Assembly: GCA_017304945.1 (NCBI GenBank)
Contig: JAFKLG010000062.1
Span: 30,690 to 94,689 of the forward strand
Direction of reading: 5' to 3'
DNA: 64,000 nt
Source of the DNA: Rhodospirillales bacterium
GTDB taxonomy: Bacteria; Pseudomonadota; Alphaproteobacteria; Acetobacterales; Acetobacteraceae
Made by a program: the position numbers and the translations under genes. Under the pieces are notes generated by a model that worked only from the letters and a program-made list of their open reading frames with translations, was not told the DNA's origin and searched no databases. Below, piece after piece: positions 8,661-18,755 of the stretch. Numbering within the stretch: position 1 is the stretch's first letter; each line of letters starts with the position of its first letter.

Positions 8661-8719
8661 CGCCACGATCCGACGCACCTCCAGTTCCCCTGTGCAGCAC
8701 GAACGCCGCGATCCGACGC
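8654..8719. repeat. Pair of 23-bp direct repeats, 43-bp period
   Basis: GCACGAACGCCACGATCCG... at 8654-8676 recurs at 8697-8719 with one mismatch. The pair adjoins the outer end of the right inverted-repeat arm and ends just before the stop of the ketopantoate-reductase-like gene. The role is unknown. Confidence 0.65.
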
Positions 8720-8737
8720 CCCCTCCCCAGAGCGCCG

Positions 8738-9799
8738 CTAACTGTTGACCAGCACGTTCTCGGGCCGAGGCGGAATCTCCCCCCGCTCGACCCGCAGCAC
8801 CTGCCGCGTCAGCATCTCGTGCGTCGGCGCGGGGACTCCAACTCGCGCCCCTTCGCTGGCGATGTAGCCGTTCATCAGCTCGATCTCGGTGCGCCGGCCC
8901 TTCGCCATGTCCTGCGCCATCGACGGGCGCTGATACGGCGCACGCAGCCCCTCGTCGGTCGCGCCGACCATCAGCCCCTCGATCTCCTGCAGCGCCACCC
9001 GGTCACCTTCCGACGCGCGCGCGAGCGTCTCCGGCGGCAGGTTGCCGATCGGCCCCAGGGTGTAGCCGAGCTTCTGGCCGACGCGGACGGATTCGCCGCC
9101 GAGTTGGATGCAGATGCGGCGGACGGCGTCGTGGCGATCGCGCGCGTTGCCGCCCATGCCAGTGGCGGCGGACACCCCATTGCGCATGCCGTTCACGCAC
9201 AGCTTGGTCCAGCGCTCGCCCCACAGATTGTCGGTCGCCTTCGCGGTGTCGCAATCGTTCATGATCGCCGCGAGCTCCTCCGCCCGCTTCGTGATCCTTC
9301 CGCTCGGTTCTCCCACGTAGAAGGACGTCACGTGTGGCCGCTTGGCGTAGCCGCGGCGGATGTGGCCGGGCTCGTAGAGATCGACCCCGACCCCGCCGCC
9401 GACGATGATGCCGAGGGTGCGGCCCCAGCCCGCGACGGAGGCGACACGCTCCTCGTTCACGCAGTTCTGCATCGAGGCGACGATGCCGGCGGAGGACAGG
9501 TACTGGCGGATGAGCTGCACCGCCCAGATCGTGTCGTACGACTTCACCGAGACCAGCGCGATGTCGATCGGCCGCTGCTTGGCGAGCGACTGGACTTCCG
9601 TGAGATGCAGCGTCGGCAGGTGGACGGTGCGGCGTTCCGCCTCGGTCATGCCGTAGATGTTCAGCCCGTTGGCGCGGATCGCCTCCACATGCGCGGGCCA
9701 GGGATCGATCAGGGTGACGTCGTGGCCGGCATGGGCGAGGTTGCCGCCGACATACCCACCCACCGCGCCGGCGCCGACGACGGCGATTCGTTTCCGCAT
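8738..9799 (-). CDS. Ketopantoate reductase (PanE/ApbA) family NAD(P)-dependent dehydrogenase
   Basis: A 353-residue two-domain dehydrogenase. The N-terminal Rossmann domain has GAGAVGGYVGG at residues 9-19. The C-terminal helical domain carries the Lys/Asn/Glu-type core around ERWTKLCVNGMRNG. The family reduces 2-keto acids, classically ketopantoate to pantoate using NADPH. At 353 residues it is longer than true PanE (about 300), and its neighbour is a molybdenum oxidoreductase, so a catabolic 2-keto/2-hydroxyacid role is more likely than pantothenate synthesis; that is inference. Its ATG at 9799 lies 16 bp after the stop of the upstream molybdopterin gene, so the two form an operon. Confidence 0.8.
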   Translation of the reverse strand: MRKRIAVVGAGAVGGYVGGNLAHAGHDVTLIDPWPAHVEAIRANGLNIYGMTEAERRTVHLPTLHLTEVQSLAKQRPIDIALVSVKSYDTIWAVQLIRQYLSSAGIVASMQNCVNEERVASVAGWGRTLGIIVGGGVGVDLYEPGHIRRGYAKRPHVTSFYVGEPSGRITKRAEELAAIMNDCDTAKATDNLWGERWTKLCVNGMRNGVSAATGMGGNARDRHDAVRRICIQLGGESVRVGQKLGYTLGPIGNLPPETLARASEGDRVALQEIEGLMVGATDEGLRAPYQRPSMAQDMAKGRRTEIELMNGYIASEGARVGVPAPTHEMLTRQVLRVERGEIPPRPENVLVNS

Positions 9800-9815
9800 T
9801 TCCTGGCTCCCCCGT

Positions 9816-11903
9816 TCAGTCGGCTGCGAGCGGCATCTCCGTCGCGGCCGCGCGCAACCAGACCGCGGTATCATGGAACACCGCGCCGCCCAAGGGCGGG
9901 CCGGGATCGTCACTGGTGAGCGCGTTGATGCCGATGCCGCCCTCGAAGCACTCGCTGGGCCAGATGCTCTCGGACACGAGCACGCCGCGCTGCTGGCCGT
10001 CGACGATGCGGGCATGCAGCACCACCTCGCCGCGCGCGTTGCCCAGCCGCACCTTCGCCCCGTCGACGATGCCGGCCTGCGCGGCGTCGTCCGGGTGCAG
10101 CCGCACGGTCGGCCGCCCTTCCCGCCTCCGGCCGGACGCCATCTCGGTGAAGCTCGTGTTGAGGAAGCTGCGCGCCGGCGCGGTGACCAGGCGGAACGGG
10201 CAGTCCGGCGTCGCGGCCTCGACACTTTCCATGTGGTCGGGCAGGCGCGGCATCACACCGGCGGTGTCGCCCATGGCGCGCCAGTCGGGCGCGAAGCGGA
10301 AGCGGCCGTCCGGCTGCGGGAACCCGGTGAGGAAATGCGCGTCCTCGAACGCAGGCATCGCATCGATCCAGCGTTCCCGCAGCACCGTCTCCGCATCCGG
10401 CCAGCCGGAGGCGCGCAGGGTCGCGTCGATGATCTCCATCGCGCTCATCTCGAAACCCGGATGCCGCGCATCCAGCCGCTGCGCGAGGCCTTGCAGCACC
10501 TCGTGGTTGGAACGGCAGGTGCCGGGGGGCTCGACCAGCTTGCGGCCGATCTGGATGTGGCTGTGGCCGCCGGCCTGGTAGACGTCGTCGTGCTCGAGGA
10601 ACATCGTCGCGGGCAGCACGACATCGGCCCAGCGCGCGGTCTCGGTCATGAACTGCTCGTGCACGCAGACGAACAGGTCGTTGCGGGCGAAACCACGTCG
10701 TACGCGGTTGCTGTCGGGGCAGACGGTGACGGGGTTCTGGTTCTGGATCAGCAGCGCGTGCACCTGCGGCCCGTCGCCCAGCTCGCTTCGATCGCCGGTC
10801 AGCACGCTGCCGATGCGGCTCATGTCCAGCACGCGGACGCTCGGGTCGAGCGCGTCCAGCCCCTCGATCAGCGTCTTGTCCCAATGATACATGCCGCGAT
10901 TGGACCAGAGCGCGCCGCCGCCGCGATGCTGCCAGGCGCCCGTGACCGCGGGCAGGCAGCTCACCGCGTGCATGTTGGCCGCCCCGTTGCGGCTGCGCGC
11001 GAAGCCGTAGCCCGCGCGGATGTAGCTGCGCGGCGTGCTGGCGTAGAGACGGGCGAAGTCCTCGATCGCCGCGACGGACAGGCCGGTGATCGTCGCCGCC
11101 CATTCGGGGCCGCGCGTCCGCAGATGCGCTTCCAGCGCGTCGGGGCAGTCGGTGTGGCGCGCGAGATAGGCACGGTCGGCATGGCCGTCGCGGAACGCCA
11201 CGTGCATCACCGCGCAGGCGAGCGCGCCGTCGGTGCCGGGCCGCAGCGGCAGATGCAGGTCGGCGACCTCGGCGGTCGGCGTGCGGTAGGGGTCGACCAC
11301 CACCAGCCGCGCGCCGCGCTGCTTCCGCGCGCGACTGACATGGGTCATGACGTTGACCTGGGTGGAGACGGGGTTGCCGCCCCACACCACGATCAGGTCG
11401 CTCTCCGCCATCTCGCGCGGGTCGGTGCCCCGGCTCTGGCCGATCCCGGCCACCCAGCCGGCTTCCGGCAGGGAGGTGCAGATGGTCATCTTCTGCCGCG
11501 AATAGCGCATCACGTGGCGCAGCCGGTTGATCCCGTCGCGCTGCACCAGCCCCATCGTGCCGGCGAAGTAGAACGGCCAGACGGAGTCGGCGCCGTGCCG
11601 CGCGGTGCTGTCCGTGAAGGCCTGGGCAACCCGGTCCAGCGCTTCGTCCCAGCCGATCGGGCGGAACTGGCCGCTGCCCTTGGGACCGGTGCGCAGCAGC
11701 GGCTGGGTCAGCCGGTCCGGATGGTGGATGCGTTCGGCGTAGCGGGAGACCTTGGCGCAGATGACCCCGGCGGTGTAGCTGTTGTCGGCCGCCCCGCGGA
11801 CGGCGCCGACCCGACCGCCTGCCCCGATCTCGACCTCCAGCGCGCAGGTCGAGGGGCAATCGTGTGGGCAGACGGACCCGAACTTCTGGCCGGAGTTTTG
11901 CAT
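9816..11903 (-). CDS. Molybdopterin-dependent oxidoreductase, DMSO-reductase family
   Basis: A 695-residue catalytic subunit with an N-terminal 4Fe-4S site, Cys12-x3-Cys16-x3-Cys20 and Cys49 (from VCPHDCPSTC and GVICAKV). The Mo-bisPGD-binding domains follow (VVWGGNPVSTQVNVM, YGFARSRNGAANMHA), and the C-terminal molydopterin dinucleotide-binding domain contains RLHPDDAAQAGI. No Tat signal is present, so it acts in the cytoplasm. The start at 11903 is chosen because the Fe-S motif follows within 12 residues. Family reactions range from formate and nitrate to polyhydroxybenzene and thiosulfate chemistry; the substrate is unknown. No small electron-transfer subunits are adjacent. It diverges from the binding protein at 11973 with 69 bp shared. 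Confidence 0.88.
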   Translation of the reverse strand: MQNSGQKFGSVCPHDCPSTCALEVEIGAGGRVGAVRGAADNSYTAGVICAKVSRYAERIHHPDRLTQPLLRTGPKGSGQFRPIGWDEALDRVAQAFTDSTARHGADSVWPFYFAGTMGLVQRDGINRLRHVMRYSRQKMTICTSLPEAGWVAGIGQSRGTDPREMAESDLIVVWGGNPVSTQVNVMTHVSRARKQRGARLVVVDPYRTPTAEVADLHLPLRPGTDGALACAVMHVAFRDGHADRAYLARHTDCPDALEAHLRTRGPEWAATITGLSVAAIEDFARLYASTPRSYIRAGYGFARSRNGAANMHAVSCLPAVTGAWQHRGGGALWSNRGMYHWDKTLIEGLDALDPSVRVLDMSRIGSVLTGDRSELGDGPQVHALLIQNQNPVTVCPDSNRVRRGFARNDLFVCVHEQFMTETARWADVVLPATMFLEHDDVYQAGGHSHIQIGRKLVEPPGTCRSNHEVLQGLAQRLDARHPGFEMSAMEIIDATLRASGWPDAETVLRERWIDAMPAFEDAHFLTGFPQPDGRFRFAPDWRAMGDTAGVMPRLPDHMESVEAATPDCPFRLVTAPARSFLNTSFTEMASGRRREGRPTVRLHPDDAAQAGIVDGAKVRLGNARGEVVLHARIVDGQQRGVLVSESIWPSECFEGGIGINALTSDDPGPPLGGAVFHDTAVWLRAAATEMPLAAD

Positions 11904-11972
11904 AAACAGGAGCCTAGCGCGGCGCGGGAAGCCTTGGCAAAGTGCCGCGCAACGGTCATTGGGAGACTTCAC

Positions 11973-13568
11973 ATGCTCACCCGGCGCATCCTGCTGGCAG
12001 GTTCGGCCGGCGCCCTGTCCGCGCCCGCGATCCTGCGCCCCGCGCTCGCGGCAACGCCCAAGAACGCCGTGGTGATGGTCAAGCAGATCGACGACATCAT
12101 CAGCTTCGACCCTGCCGAGTCGTATGAATTCAGTAACAACGAAATGGACGCCAACTGCTATCGGCGGCTGGTGCGTCCCGATCCGCGCAAGGGCGGTGAG
12201 CTGTCCGGCGACCTGGCGGAGAAATGGACGGTCAGCGACGACGGGCTGACCTTCACCTTCAAGCTGCGCACCGACGCGCATTTCGACAGCGGCAAGCCCG
12301 TCACCGCCGAAGACGTCGCCTTCTCCTTCCAGCGCGTGGTGCTGCTGAACAAGACGCCGGGCTTCATCCTGACCCAGTTCGGCTTCACCAAGGACAACGT
12401 GCAGGACATGATCCGCGCGGTGGACGACACCACCGTGCAGCTCAAGCTCGGGCAGGTGCAGGCGACCAGCTTCGTGCTGTACTGCCTGTCGGCGAATGTC
12501 GGTTCCGTGGTCGAGAAGGCGACCGTGATGGCGCATGCCACCAACGGCGATCTCGGCAACGCCTGGCTGAAGACCCACACGGCGGGCGCGGGTGCCTACA
12601 AGCTGACCAGTTGGCAGGCGTCCGACAGCATGATCGCGGATGCGAACCCGCATTCCGGCATGAAGGTGGGCGTGCGCCGGATCGTGGTGAAGCACGTCGC
12701 CGAACCCTCCACCCAGTTGCTGATGCTGCAGAAGGGCGACGCCGACATCGCGCGCGACCTGACCGCCGATCAGCTCAAGTCGCTGATGACCAATGCCGAC
12801 TACACGGTCACCAGCTCCGGTCAGGCGACCTCGATGTACATCGCCATGAACCAGGCGACGCCGGAACTCGCGAAGCCCGAGGTGCACCAGGCGATCAAGT
12901 GGGCGATCGACTACGAGGCGATCGCGCGGAACATCACCCCCGGCACATGGAGCGTGGACCAGTATTTCCTGCCCAAGGGACTGCCCGGCGCGCTGACCGA
13001 CCAGCCGTTCAAGAAGGATCTGGCGAAGGCGAAGGAGCTGCTGGCAAAGGCCGGCCTGCCGAACGGGTTCTCCTGCAGCATGGACTACATCTCGGCCGCG
13101 CCCTCCGGCGACATCGCGCAGGCGATCCAGGCCGACCTGGCCGCCATCGGCATCAAGCTCTCGCTACTGCCCGGTGAGCAGAAGCAGGTCATCACCAAGA
13201 CCCGCGCCCGCCAGCACCAGCTCGCGATGCTGGTCTGGGGATCGGACTATTTCGACCCGAACTCCAACGCCCAGGCGTTCTGCGAGAACCCGGACGATTC
13301 GGATGCCAGCAAGCTGAAGATCCTCGCCTGGCGCTCGCACTTCAAGAACCCCGAACTGACCGCGATGGCGCAGGCGGCGGCGAAGGAACTCGACTCGAAG
13401 AAGCGCATCGCGATGTACGAGGAGATGCAGCGCAAATTCCGGGAAGAGGCGCCGTTCGCCATGCTGCTGCAGAAGAACGCCACCGCCGTGTCCCGCAAGG
13501 ACGTGAAGGGCTTCGTGGTCGGACCACTGCCCGACTACACGAAATACGACGCGATCACCAAGGCCTGA
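11973..13568 (+). CDS. ABC transporter substrate-binding protein, family 5 (copy 1)
   Basis: A 531-residue periplasmic solute receptor of the dipeptide/nickel/oligopeptide type (SBP_bac_5). It starts with a Tat-like signal (LTRRILLAG, residues 2-10, then a hydrophobic run and ALA cleavage site). The mature protein shows the family pattern LAEKWTVSDDGLTFTFKLR, SGKPVTAEDVAFSFQRVV and late domain motif DLAKAKELLAKAG. It is the first gene of a transporter operon and has a close paralog immediately downstream. Ligands of this family include peptides, sugars, opines and xenobiotic acids; the ligand here is unknown. It shares a short divergent promoter region with the molybdopterin enzyme, suggesting joint control. 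Confidence 0.9.
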   Translation: MLTRRILLAGSAGALSAPAILRPALAATPKNAVVMVKQIDDIISFDPAESYEFSNNEMDANCYRRLVRPDPRKGGELSGDLAEKWTVSDDGLTFTFKLRTDAHFDSGKPVTAEDVAFSFQRVVLLNKTPGFILTQFGFTKDNVQDMIRAVDDTTVQLKLGQVQATSFVLYCLSANVGSVVEKATVMAHATNGDLGNAWLKTHTAGAGAYKLTSWQASDSMIADANPHSGMKVGVRRIVVKHVAEPSTQLLMLQKGDADIARDLTADQLKSLMTNADYTVTSSGQATSMYIAMNQATPELAKPEVHQAIKWAIDYEAIARNITPGTWSVDQYFLPKGLPGALTDQPFKKDLAKAKELLAKAGLPNGFSCSMDYISAAPSGDIAQAIQADLAAIGIKLSLLPGEQKQVITKTRARQHQLAMLVWGSDYFDPNSNAQAFCENPDDSDASKLKILAWRSHFKNPELTAMAQAAAKELDSKKRIAMYEEMQRKFREEAPFAMLLQKNATAVSRKDVKGFVVGPLPDYTKYDAITKA

Positions 13569-13604
13569 CCCAACCCAGCGCCTGACCTCCCAGGAGACCG
13601 GACC

Positions 13605-15218
13605 ATGCTGAGCCGCCGTACCCTGCTTGCCGCATCCGCGGCAGGCCTCACTGCCCCGGCGCTCCCGCGTTCGGGCCTGATCGGCGCGGCGGAGGCCGCG
13701 ACGCCGAAGAACGCCGTCGTCATCGCCAAGACGATCGACGATATCGTTGGCGGCTTCGACCCCGCGCAGTCCTACGAGTTCGCCGACAACGAAGGCTGCG
13801 GCAACATCTACCGCAAGCTGGTCGTGCCGGATCCGCACGACAACACCAAGCTGGTCGGTGACCTCGCCGAGAAATGGGAGGTCACGCCCGACGGCCTGAA
13901 CTTCACCTTCCACATCCGCAAGGGCGTGCTGTTCGACAGCGGCAAGCCGGTCACCGCCGAGGACGTGGCGTTCAGCCTGCAGCGGGTCGTCAAGCTCAAC
14001 CTGACGCCCGGCTTCATCCTGACGCAGTTCGGCTGGACCGCCGACAACGTCGAGAAGATGATCCATGCGACCGACGACTCGACGCTGGCACTGAGCCTGC
14101 CGACCGTGCAGGCGACCACCTTCGTGCTCTACTGCCTGTCCGCCACCGTCGGCTGCGTCGTCGAGAAGGCACGCGTGCTCGCCAACCAGCAGAACAACGA
14201 CCTCGGCAACGCCTGGCTCAAGACGCACAGCGCGGGCGCAGGCCCGTACCGGCTCGTGGAATGGGTCGCGAGCGACCACATCATCTATGAGGCCAACCCG
14301 CACGCGACCGAAAAGCCGAAGGTCGGCCGGGTCGTCATCCGCCACGTGGCGGAGCCCTCGACGCAGCTTCTGATGCTGCAGAAGGGCGATATCGACATGG
14401 CGCGCGACCTCACCGCCGACCAGCTCAAGACCATCGACGGCAAGCCCGACTACAACATCGCCCGGCTCGGCCAGTTGACCCAGATGTATGTCGGGATGAA
14501 CAAGGCCACGCCCGAATTCAGCAAGGTCGAGGTGCTGCAGGCGCTGAAATGGGCGGTCGACTACGAGGCGATCACCCGCAACATCACCCCCGGCGTGTGG
14601 TTCGTCTGGCAGTCGGTGCTGCCCAAGGGCTCGCCCGGCGCGGTCGACGACATGCCGTTCAAGAAGGACGTGGCGAAGGCGAAGGAGCTGCTGGCGAAAG
14701 CCGGCTACGCGAACGGGTTCACCGTCACCATGGACCACTTCGCGCAGGCCCCCTACTCCGACATCGCGCAGGCGATCCAGGCGGACTTCGCGGCGGTCGG
14801 CGTGAAGCTCAACCTGCAGGCCGCCGAGAAGAAGCAGGTCTACGGCAAGATGCGCGCCCGCCAGCATCAGATGGTGCTGTCGAGCTGGTTCCCCGACTAC
14901 CTCGACGCCAACTCCAACGCCCAGGCCTTCTGCGCCAACCCCGACGACTCGGACGCCAGCAAGCTGCGCATCCTGGCCTGGCGCAACCACTACTACGATC
15001 CGAAAATGACCGCGATGGTGGACGCCGCGGTCAAGGAACTCGACGCGAAGAAGCGCGACGACATCTACGCCAAGATGCAGCGCGAGTTCCTGCAGGAAGC
15101 GCCGTTCATCATGCTGATGCAGCAGAATGAGGTCGACGCCATGCGCAAGGGCGTCTCCGGCATCCAGATCGGGGTGCTGCCGGACTATACCCGCTACGCG
15201 CAGATCACCAAGGCGTGA
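13605..15218 (+). CDS. ABC transporter substrate-binding protein, family 5 (copy 2, tandem paralog)
   Basis: A 537-residue periplasmic receptor closely related to the preceding gene along its whole length; shared blocks include AATPKNAVV, SGKPVTAEDVAFS, NDLGNAWLKTH-like and AEPSTQLLMLQKGD. By eye more than half the residues are the same, indicating tandem duplication. The signal peptide is Tat-like (SRRTLLAASAAG). It has its own ribosome site (CAGGAGACC) after a 36-bp gap. Its stop overlaps the permease start as GTGA. The two receptors probably feed the same permease pair while widening substrate range; differences cluster in the middle ligand-contacting region. Confidence 0.9.
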   Translation: MLSRRTLLAASAAGLTAPALPRSGLIGAAEAATPKNAVVIAKTIDDIVGGFDPAQSYEFADNEGCGNIYRKLVVPDPHDNTKLVGDLAEKWEVTPDGLNFTFHIRKGVLFDSGKPVTAEDVAFSLQRVVKLNLTPGFILTQFGWTADNVEKMIHATDDSTLALSLPTVQATTFVLYCLSATVGCVVEKARVLANQQNNDLGNAWLKTHSAGAGPYRLVEWVASDHIIYEANPHATEKPKVGRVVIRHVAEPSTQLLMLQKGDIDMARDLTADQLKTIDGKPDYNIARLGQLTQMYVGMNKATPEFSKVEVLQALKWAVDYEAITRNITPGVWFVWQSVLPKGSPGAVDDMPFKKDVAKAKELLAKAGYANGFTVTMDHFAQAPYSDIAQAIQADFAAVGVKLNLQAAEKKQVYGKMRARQHQMVLSSWFPDYLDANSNAQAFCANPDDSDASKLRILAWRNHYYDPKMTAMVDAAVKELDAKKRDDIYAKMQREFLQEAPFIMLMQQNEVDAMRKGVSGIQIGVLPDYTRYAQITKA

Positions 15219-16231
15219 CGGCGTCCCGCATGCGTCAGACGCTGGCCTCCGTGGCCAGCGTCCCGCTGACCCTGTTCGGCCTGATCCTGGTTACGTTCCT
15301 GATCGGCCGCGCCATGCCCATCGATCCGGTGATCGCGATCGCCGGGGATCACGCACCTCCCGACGTGATCGCGCGCGTGCGCACCGAACTCGGCCTCGAC
15401 AAGCCGCTGCCGGTGCAGTTCGCGATCTACATGGGGCAGTTGCTGCACGGCAATCTCGGCAACTCGGTGATGACCTCCCACCCCGTCACGGAGGACATCG
15501 CGCGCTTCTTCCCCGCGACGCTCGAACTCGCCACCGTCGCCATCATCATCGCCATCCTGGTCGGCGTGCCGCTCGGCGTCATCGCGGCCTGGCGACAAGG
15601 CTCACGCTTCGACCACGTGGTGCGCGTTGTCAGCCTGGCCGGCCAGTCAGTACCCGTCTTCGTCCTCGGCCTGGTCTGCCTGCTGGTCTTCTACGCGAAG
15701 CTGGGGATCGCACCCGGCACCGGGCAGATCGACGTCGCGTATGAAGGCATGGTGCCGCCAATCACCGGCATGCTCGTCCTCGACGCGGCGCTCGAAGGCG
15801 ACTGGGACAGCTTCTGGAACGCCGGCTCGCACCTGGTGCTGCCCTCCCTCGTGCTGGCCTATTTCTCGATGGCCTACATCACGCGCATGACCCGCGCCTT
15901 CATGATCGAGTCGCTGGCCGGCGAATACATCGTCACGGCGCGCGCGAAAGGCCTCTCCGCCACGCGCATCCTGTGGCGCCATGCCTTCGGCAACATCGCC
16001 GTGCGGCTGGTGACCGTGCTGGCGCTCGCCTATGCCGGACTGCTCGAAGGCGCGGTCATCACCGAAACCGTGTTCTCCTGGCCCGGCATCGGCCTCTACC
16101 TCACCGGCTCCCTCCTCAACGCCGACATGAACGCGGTGCTCGGCGCCACGCTCGTCATAGGGCTCGTGTATCTGGTGCTGAACCTCCTGGCCGACCTGGC
16201 ATATCGCTTGCTGGACCCGCGCGTGCGATGA
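15215..16231 (+). CDS. ABC transporter permease, DppB/OppB type
   Basis: A 338-residue inner-membrane permease with six predicted helices. It has the N-terminal signature helix (PLTLFGLILVTFLIGRAMP) followed by the ELGLDKPLPVQ segment seen in DppB proteins. The cytoplasmic EAA loop is around YIVTARAKGLSATRILWRHA (residues near 230-250), which docks the ATPases. The GTG at 15215 overlaps the receptor stop (GTGA); an ATG at 15230 is an alternative that would shorten it by five residues. It precedes the DppC-type permease with an ATGA overlap. Confidence 0.92.
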   Translation: MTASRMRQTLASVASVPLTLFGLILVTFLIGRAMPIDPVIAIAGDHAPPDVIARVRTELGLDKPLPVQFAIYMGQLLHGNLGNSVMTSHPVTEDIARFFPATLELATVAIIIAILVGVPLGVIAAWRQGSRFDHVVRVVSLAGQSVPVFVLGLVCLLVFYAKLGIAPGTGQIDVAYEGMVPPITGMLVLDAALEGDWDSFWNAGSHLVLPSLVLAYFSMAYITRMTRAFMIESLAGEYIVTARAKGLSATRILWRHAFGNIAVRLVTVLALAYAGLLEGAVITETVFSWPGIGLYLTGSLLNADMNAVLGATLVIGLVYLVLNLLADLAYRLLDPRVR

Positions 16232-17139
16232 CCGCGCTCTCCAGCTTCCTCTCCCGCGACTGGCTGCTCAGCGAGACGCCCAGCTCACGCACGCATGCCG
16301 CCTGGGTACGGCGCTATCGCGGCTGGCTGCAATTCCGCGGCAACGGACTGGCGATGGTCGGGCTGATCACCGTCATCGTGATGATCGTCGCCTCCCTCGC
16401 GGCCCCTCTGCTCGCCTTCCAGGATCCCAGCACACAGGATCTCGCCGGCCGCCTGGCGCCCCCCTCCGCCGCGCATTGGTTCGGCACCGACGAACTCGGC
16501 CGCGACATCTACGCCCGCATCCTCTACGGCGGCCGCGTGACCCTGGGCATGGTCGTCGCCGTGGTGCTCCTGGTGGCGCCGATCGGCCTCGCGATCGGCT
16601 GCGTCGCCGGATATTTCGGCGGTATCGTCGACCGCGCGCTGATGCGGCTGACCGACGTGTTCCTCGCCTTCCCCCGCCTGGTCCTGGCGCTCGCCTTCGT
16701 CGCCGCGCTGAAGCCCGGCATCACCAGCGCGGTGATCGCGATCGCGCTCACCGCCTGGCCGCCCTATGCACGCCTCGCCCGCGCCGAGACGCTGACCGTG
16801 CGCAACACCGACTACGTCGCCGCCGTGCGCCTGACCGGCGCCAGGTCGGGACGCATCATCCTGCGCCACATCGTGCCGCTCTGCGTCTCCAGCGTCATCG
16901 TGCGCGTCACGCTGGACATGAGCGGCATCATCCTCACCGCCGCGGCGCTGGGCTTCCTGGGGATGGGAGCGCAACCGCCGATGCCGGAATGGGGCACGAT
17001 GATCGCCTCGTCACGCGCCTACATCCTGGATCAATGGTGGGTGCCGACCATCCCCGGCATCGCGATCTTCGTCGCCTCGCTCGCCTTCAACCTCCTGGGG
17101 GACGGCATGCGCGACGTGCTCGATCCGCGGCAACGCTGA
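16228..17139 (+). CDS. ABC transporter permease, DppC/OppC type
   Basis: A 303-residue inner-membrane permease partner of the preceding protein. It carries the DppC features: an N-terminal helix (NGLAMVGLITVIVMIVASL), HWFGTDELGRDIYARILYGGR near residue 90 (present in nearly all DppC proteins), and the EAA loop YVAAVRLTGARSGRIILRHI. The ATG at 16228 lies inside the previous stop (ATGA), and its own stop overlaps the next start (TGATG), so the operon is translationally coupled throughout. The DppB/DppC heterodimer forms the channel for the ligand delivered by either receptor. Confidence 0.93.
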   Translation: MTALSSFLSRDWLLSETPSSRTHAAWVRRYRGWLQFRGNGLAMVGLITVIVMIVASLAAPLLAFQDPSTQDLAGRLAPPSAAHWFGTDELGRDIYARILYGGRVTLGMVVAVVLLVAPIGLAIGCVAGYFGGIVDRALMRLTDVFLAFPRLVLALAFVAALKPGITSAVIAIALTAWPPYARLARAETLTVRNTDYVAAVRLTGARSGRIILRHIVPLCVSSVIVRVTLDMSGIILTAAALGFLGMGAQPPMPEWGTMIASSRAYILDQWWVPTIPGIAIFVASLAFNLLGDGMRDVLDPRQR

Positions 17140-17953
17140 TGCTGGTCGAGATCCAGAACCTGCGCGTGCAGTTCCCGACCGCGACAGGCCTGTCCGACGC
17201 CGTGCGCAACGTCTCCCTCACCCTGGGGCAGGAGAAGCTGGGCATCGTCGGCGAATCGGGATCGGGCAAGTCGCTCACCGCGCGTTCGATCATGCGGCTG
17301 CTGCCCGGCAACGCGCGCATCAGCGCCGACCGGCTCGCCTTCGACGGGATCGACCTGCTTGGGGCCGACGAAGCGACGCTGCGGAAGATTCGCGGTGGCC
17401 GCGCCGGGCTGATCATGCAGGACCCGAAATACTCGCTGAACCCGGTGATGACCGCGGGCGCGCAGATCGCCGAGGCCTGGCGCGTCCATCGCGGCGGCAG
17501 CCGCAGGACGGCCGACAAGGCGGCGCTCGACCTGCTGACCCAGGTGCAGATCCGCGACCCCGAACGCGTGGCGCGAGCCTATCCGCACGAGCTCTCCGGC
17601 GGCATGGGCCAGCGCGTGATGATCGCGATGATGCTGGCGCCCGACCCCGAATTGCTGATCGCGGATGAGCCGACCAGCGCGCTCGATGCCACCGTGCAGG
17701 CGGAGATCCTGCGGCTGATCGAGGACCTGGTGTCCCGGCGTGGCATGGGCCTGATCCTGATCAGCCACGACCTGCCGCTGGTTTCGCATTTCTGCGACCG
17801 CGTGGCGGTGATGTACGCGGGCCGCATCGTCGAGGAACTGGCGGCCAACGAACTGACCCGCGCGAAGCATCCCTACACGCGCGGGCTGCTCGAGTGCCTT
17901 CCCTCACTCACCCATCCACGGCCGAGGCTCAAGGTGATGCAGCGGGACCCGTC

Positions 17954-17966
<13 letters not shown>
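17139..17966 (+). CDS. ABC transporter ATP-binding protein, DppD type
   Basis: A 275-residue ATPase. Walker A is GESGSGKS at residues 38-45, the signature is LSGGMGQR near residue 150, Walker B is LLIADEPTSALD near residue 170, and the switch His is in LISHDLP. It is shorter than typical DppD proteins (about 320-330) because the C-terminal oligopeptide-transporter extension with its Fe-S-like cysteines is mostly missing, although a single Cys-x-P segment (ECLPSLTHPRPRLK) remains. It provides one of the two ATPase halves. It overlaps the DppF-type gene by 13 bases. Confidence 0.92.
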
Positions 17967-18715
<749 letters not shown>

Positions 18716-18755
18716 GCCGCGGCAGGTCCTCGCCGGGCGCGACCACGGCGCGGGC

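Noticed and set aside
9657..11972. Long plus-strand open frame antisense to the molybdopterin gene
   Set aside because: No family features; the real binding protein in this frame starts at 11973 with a Tat-like signal.
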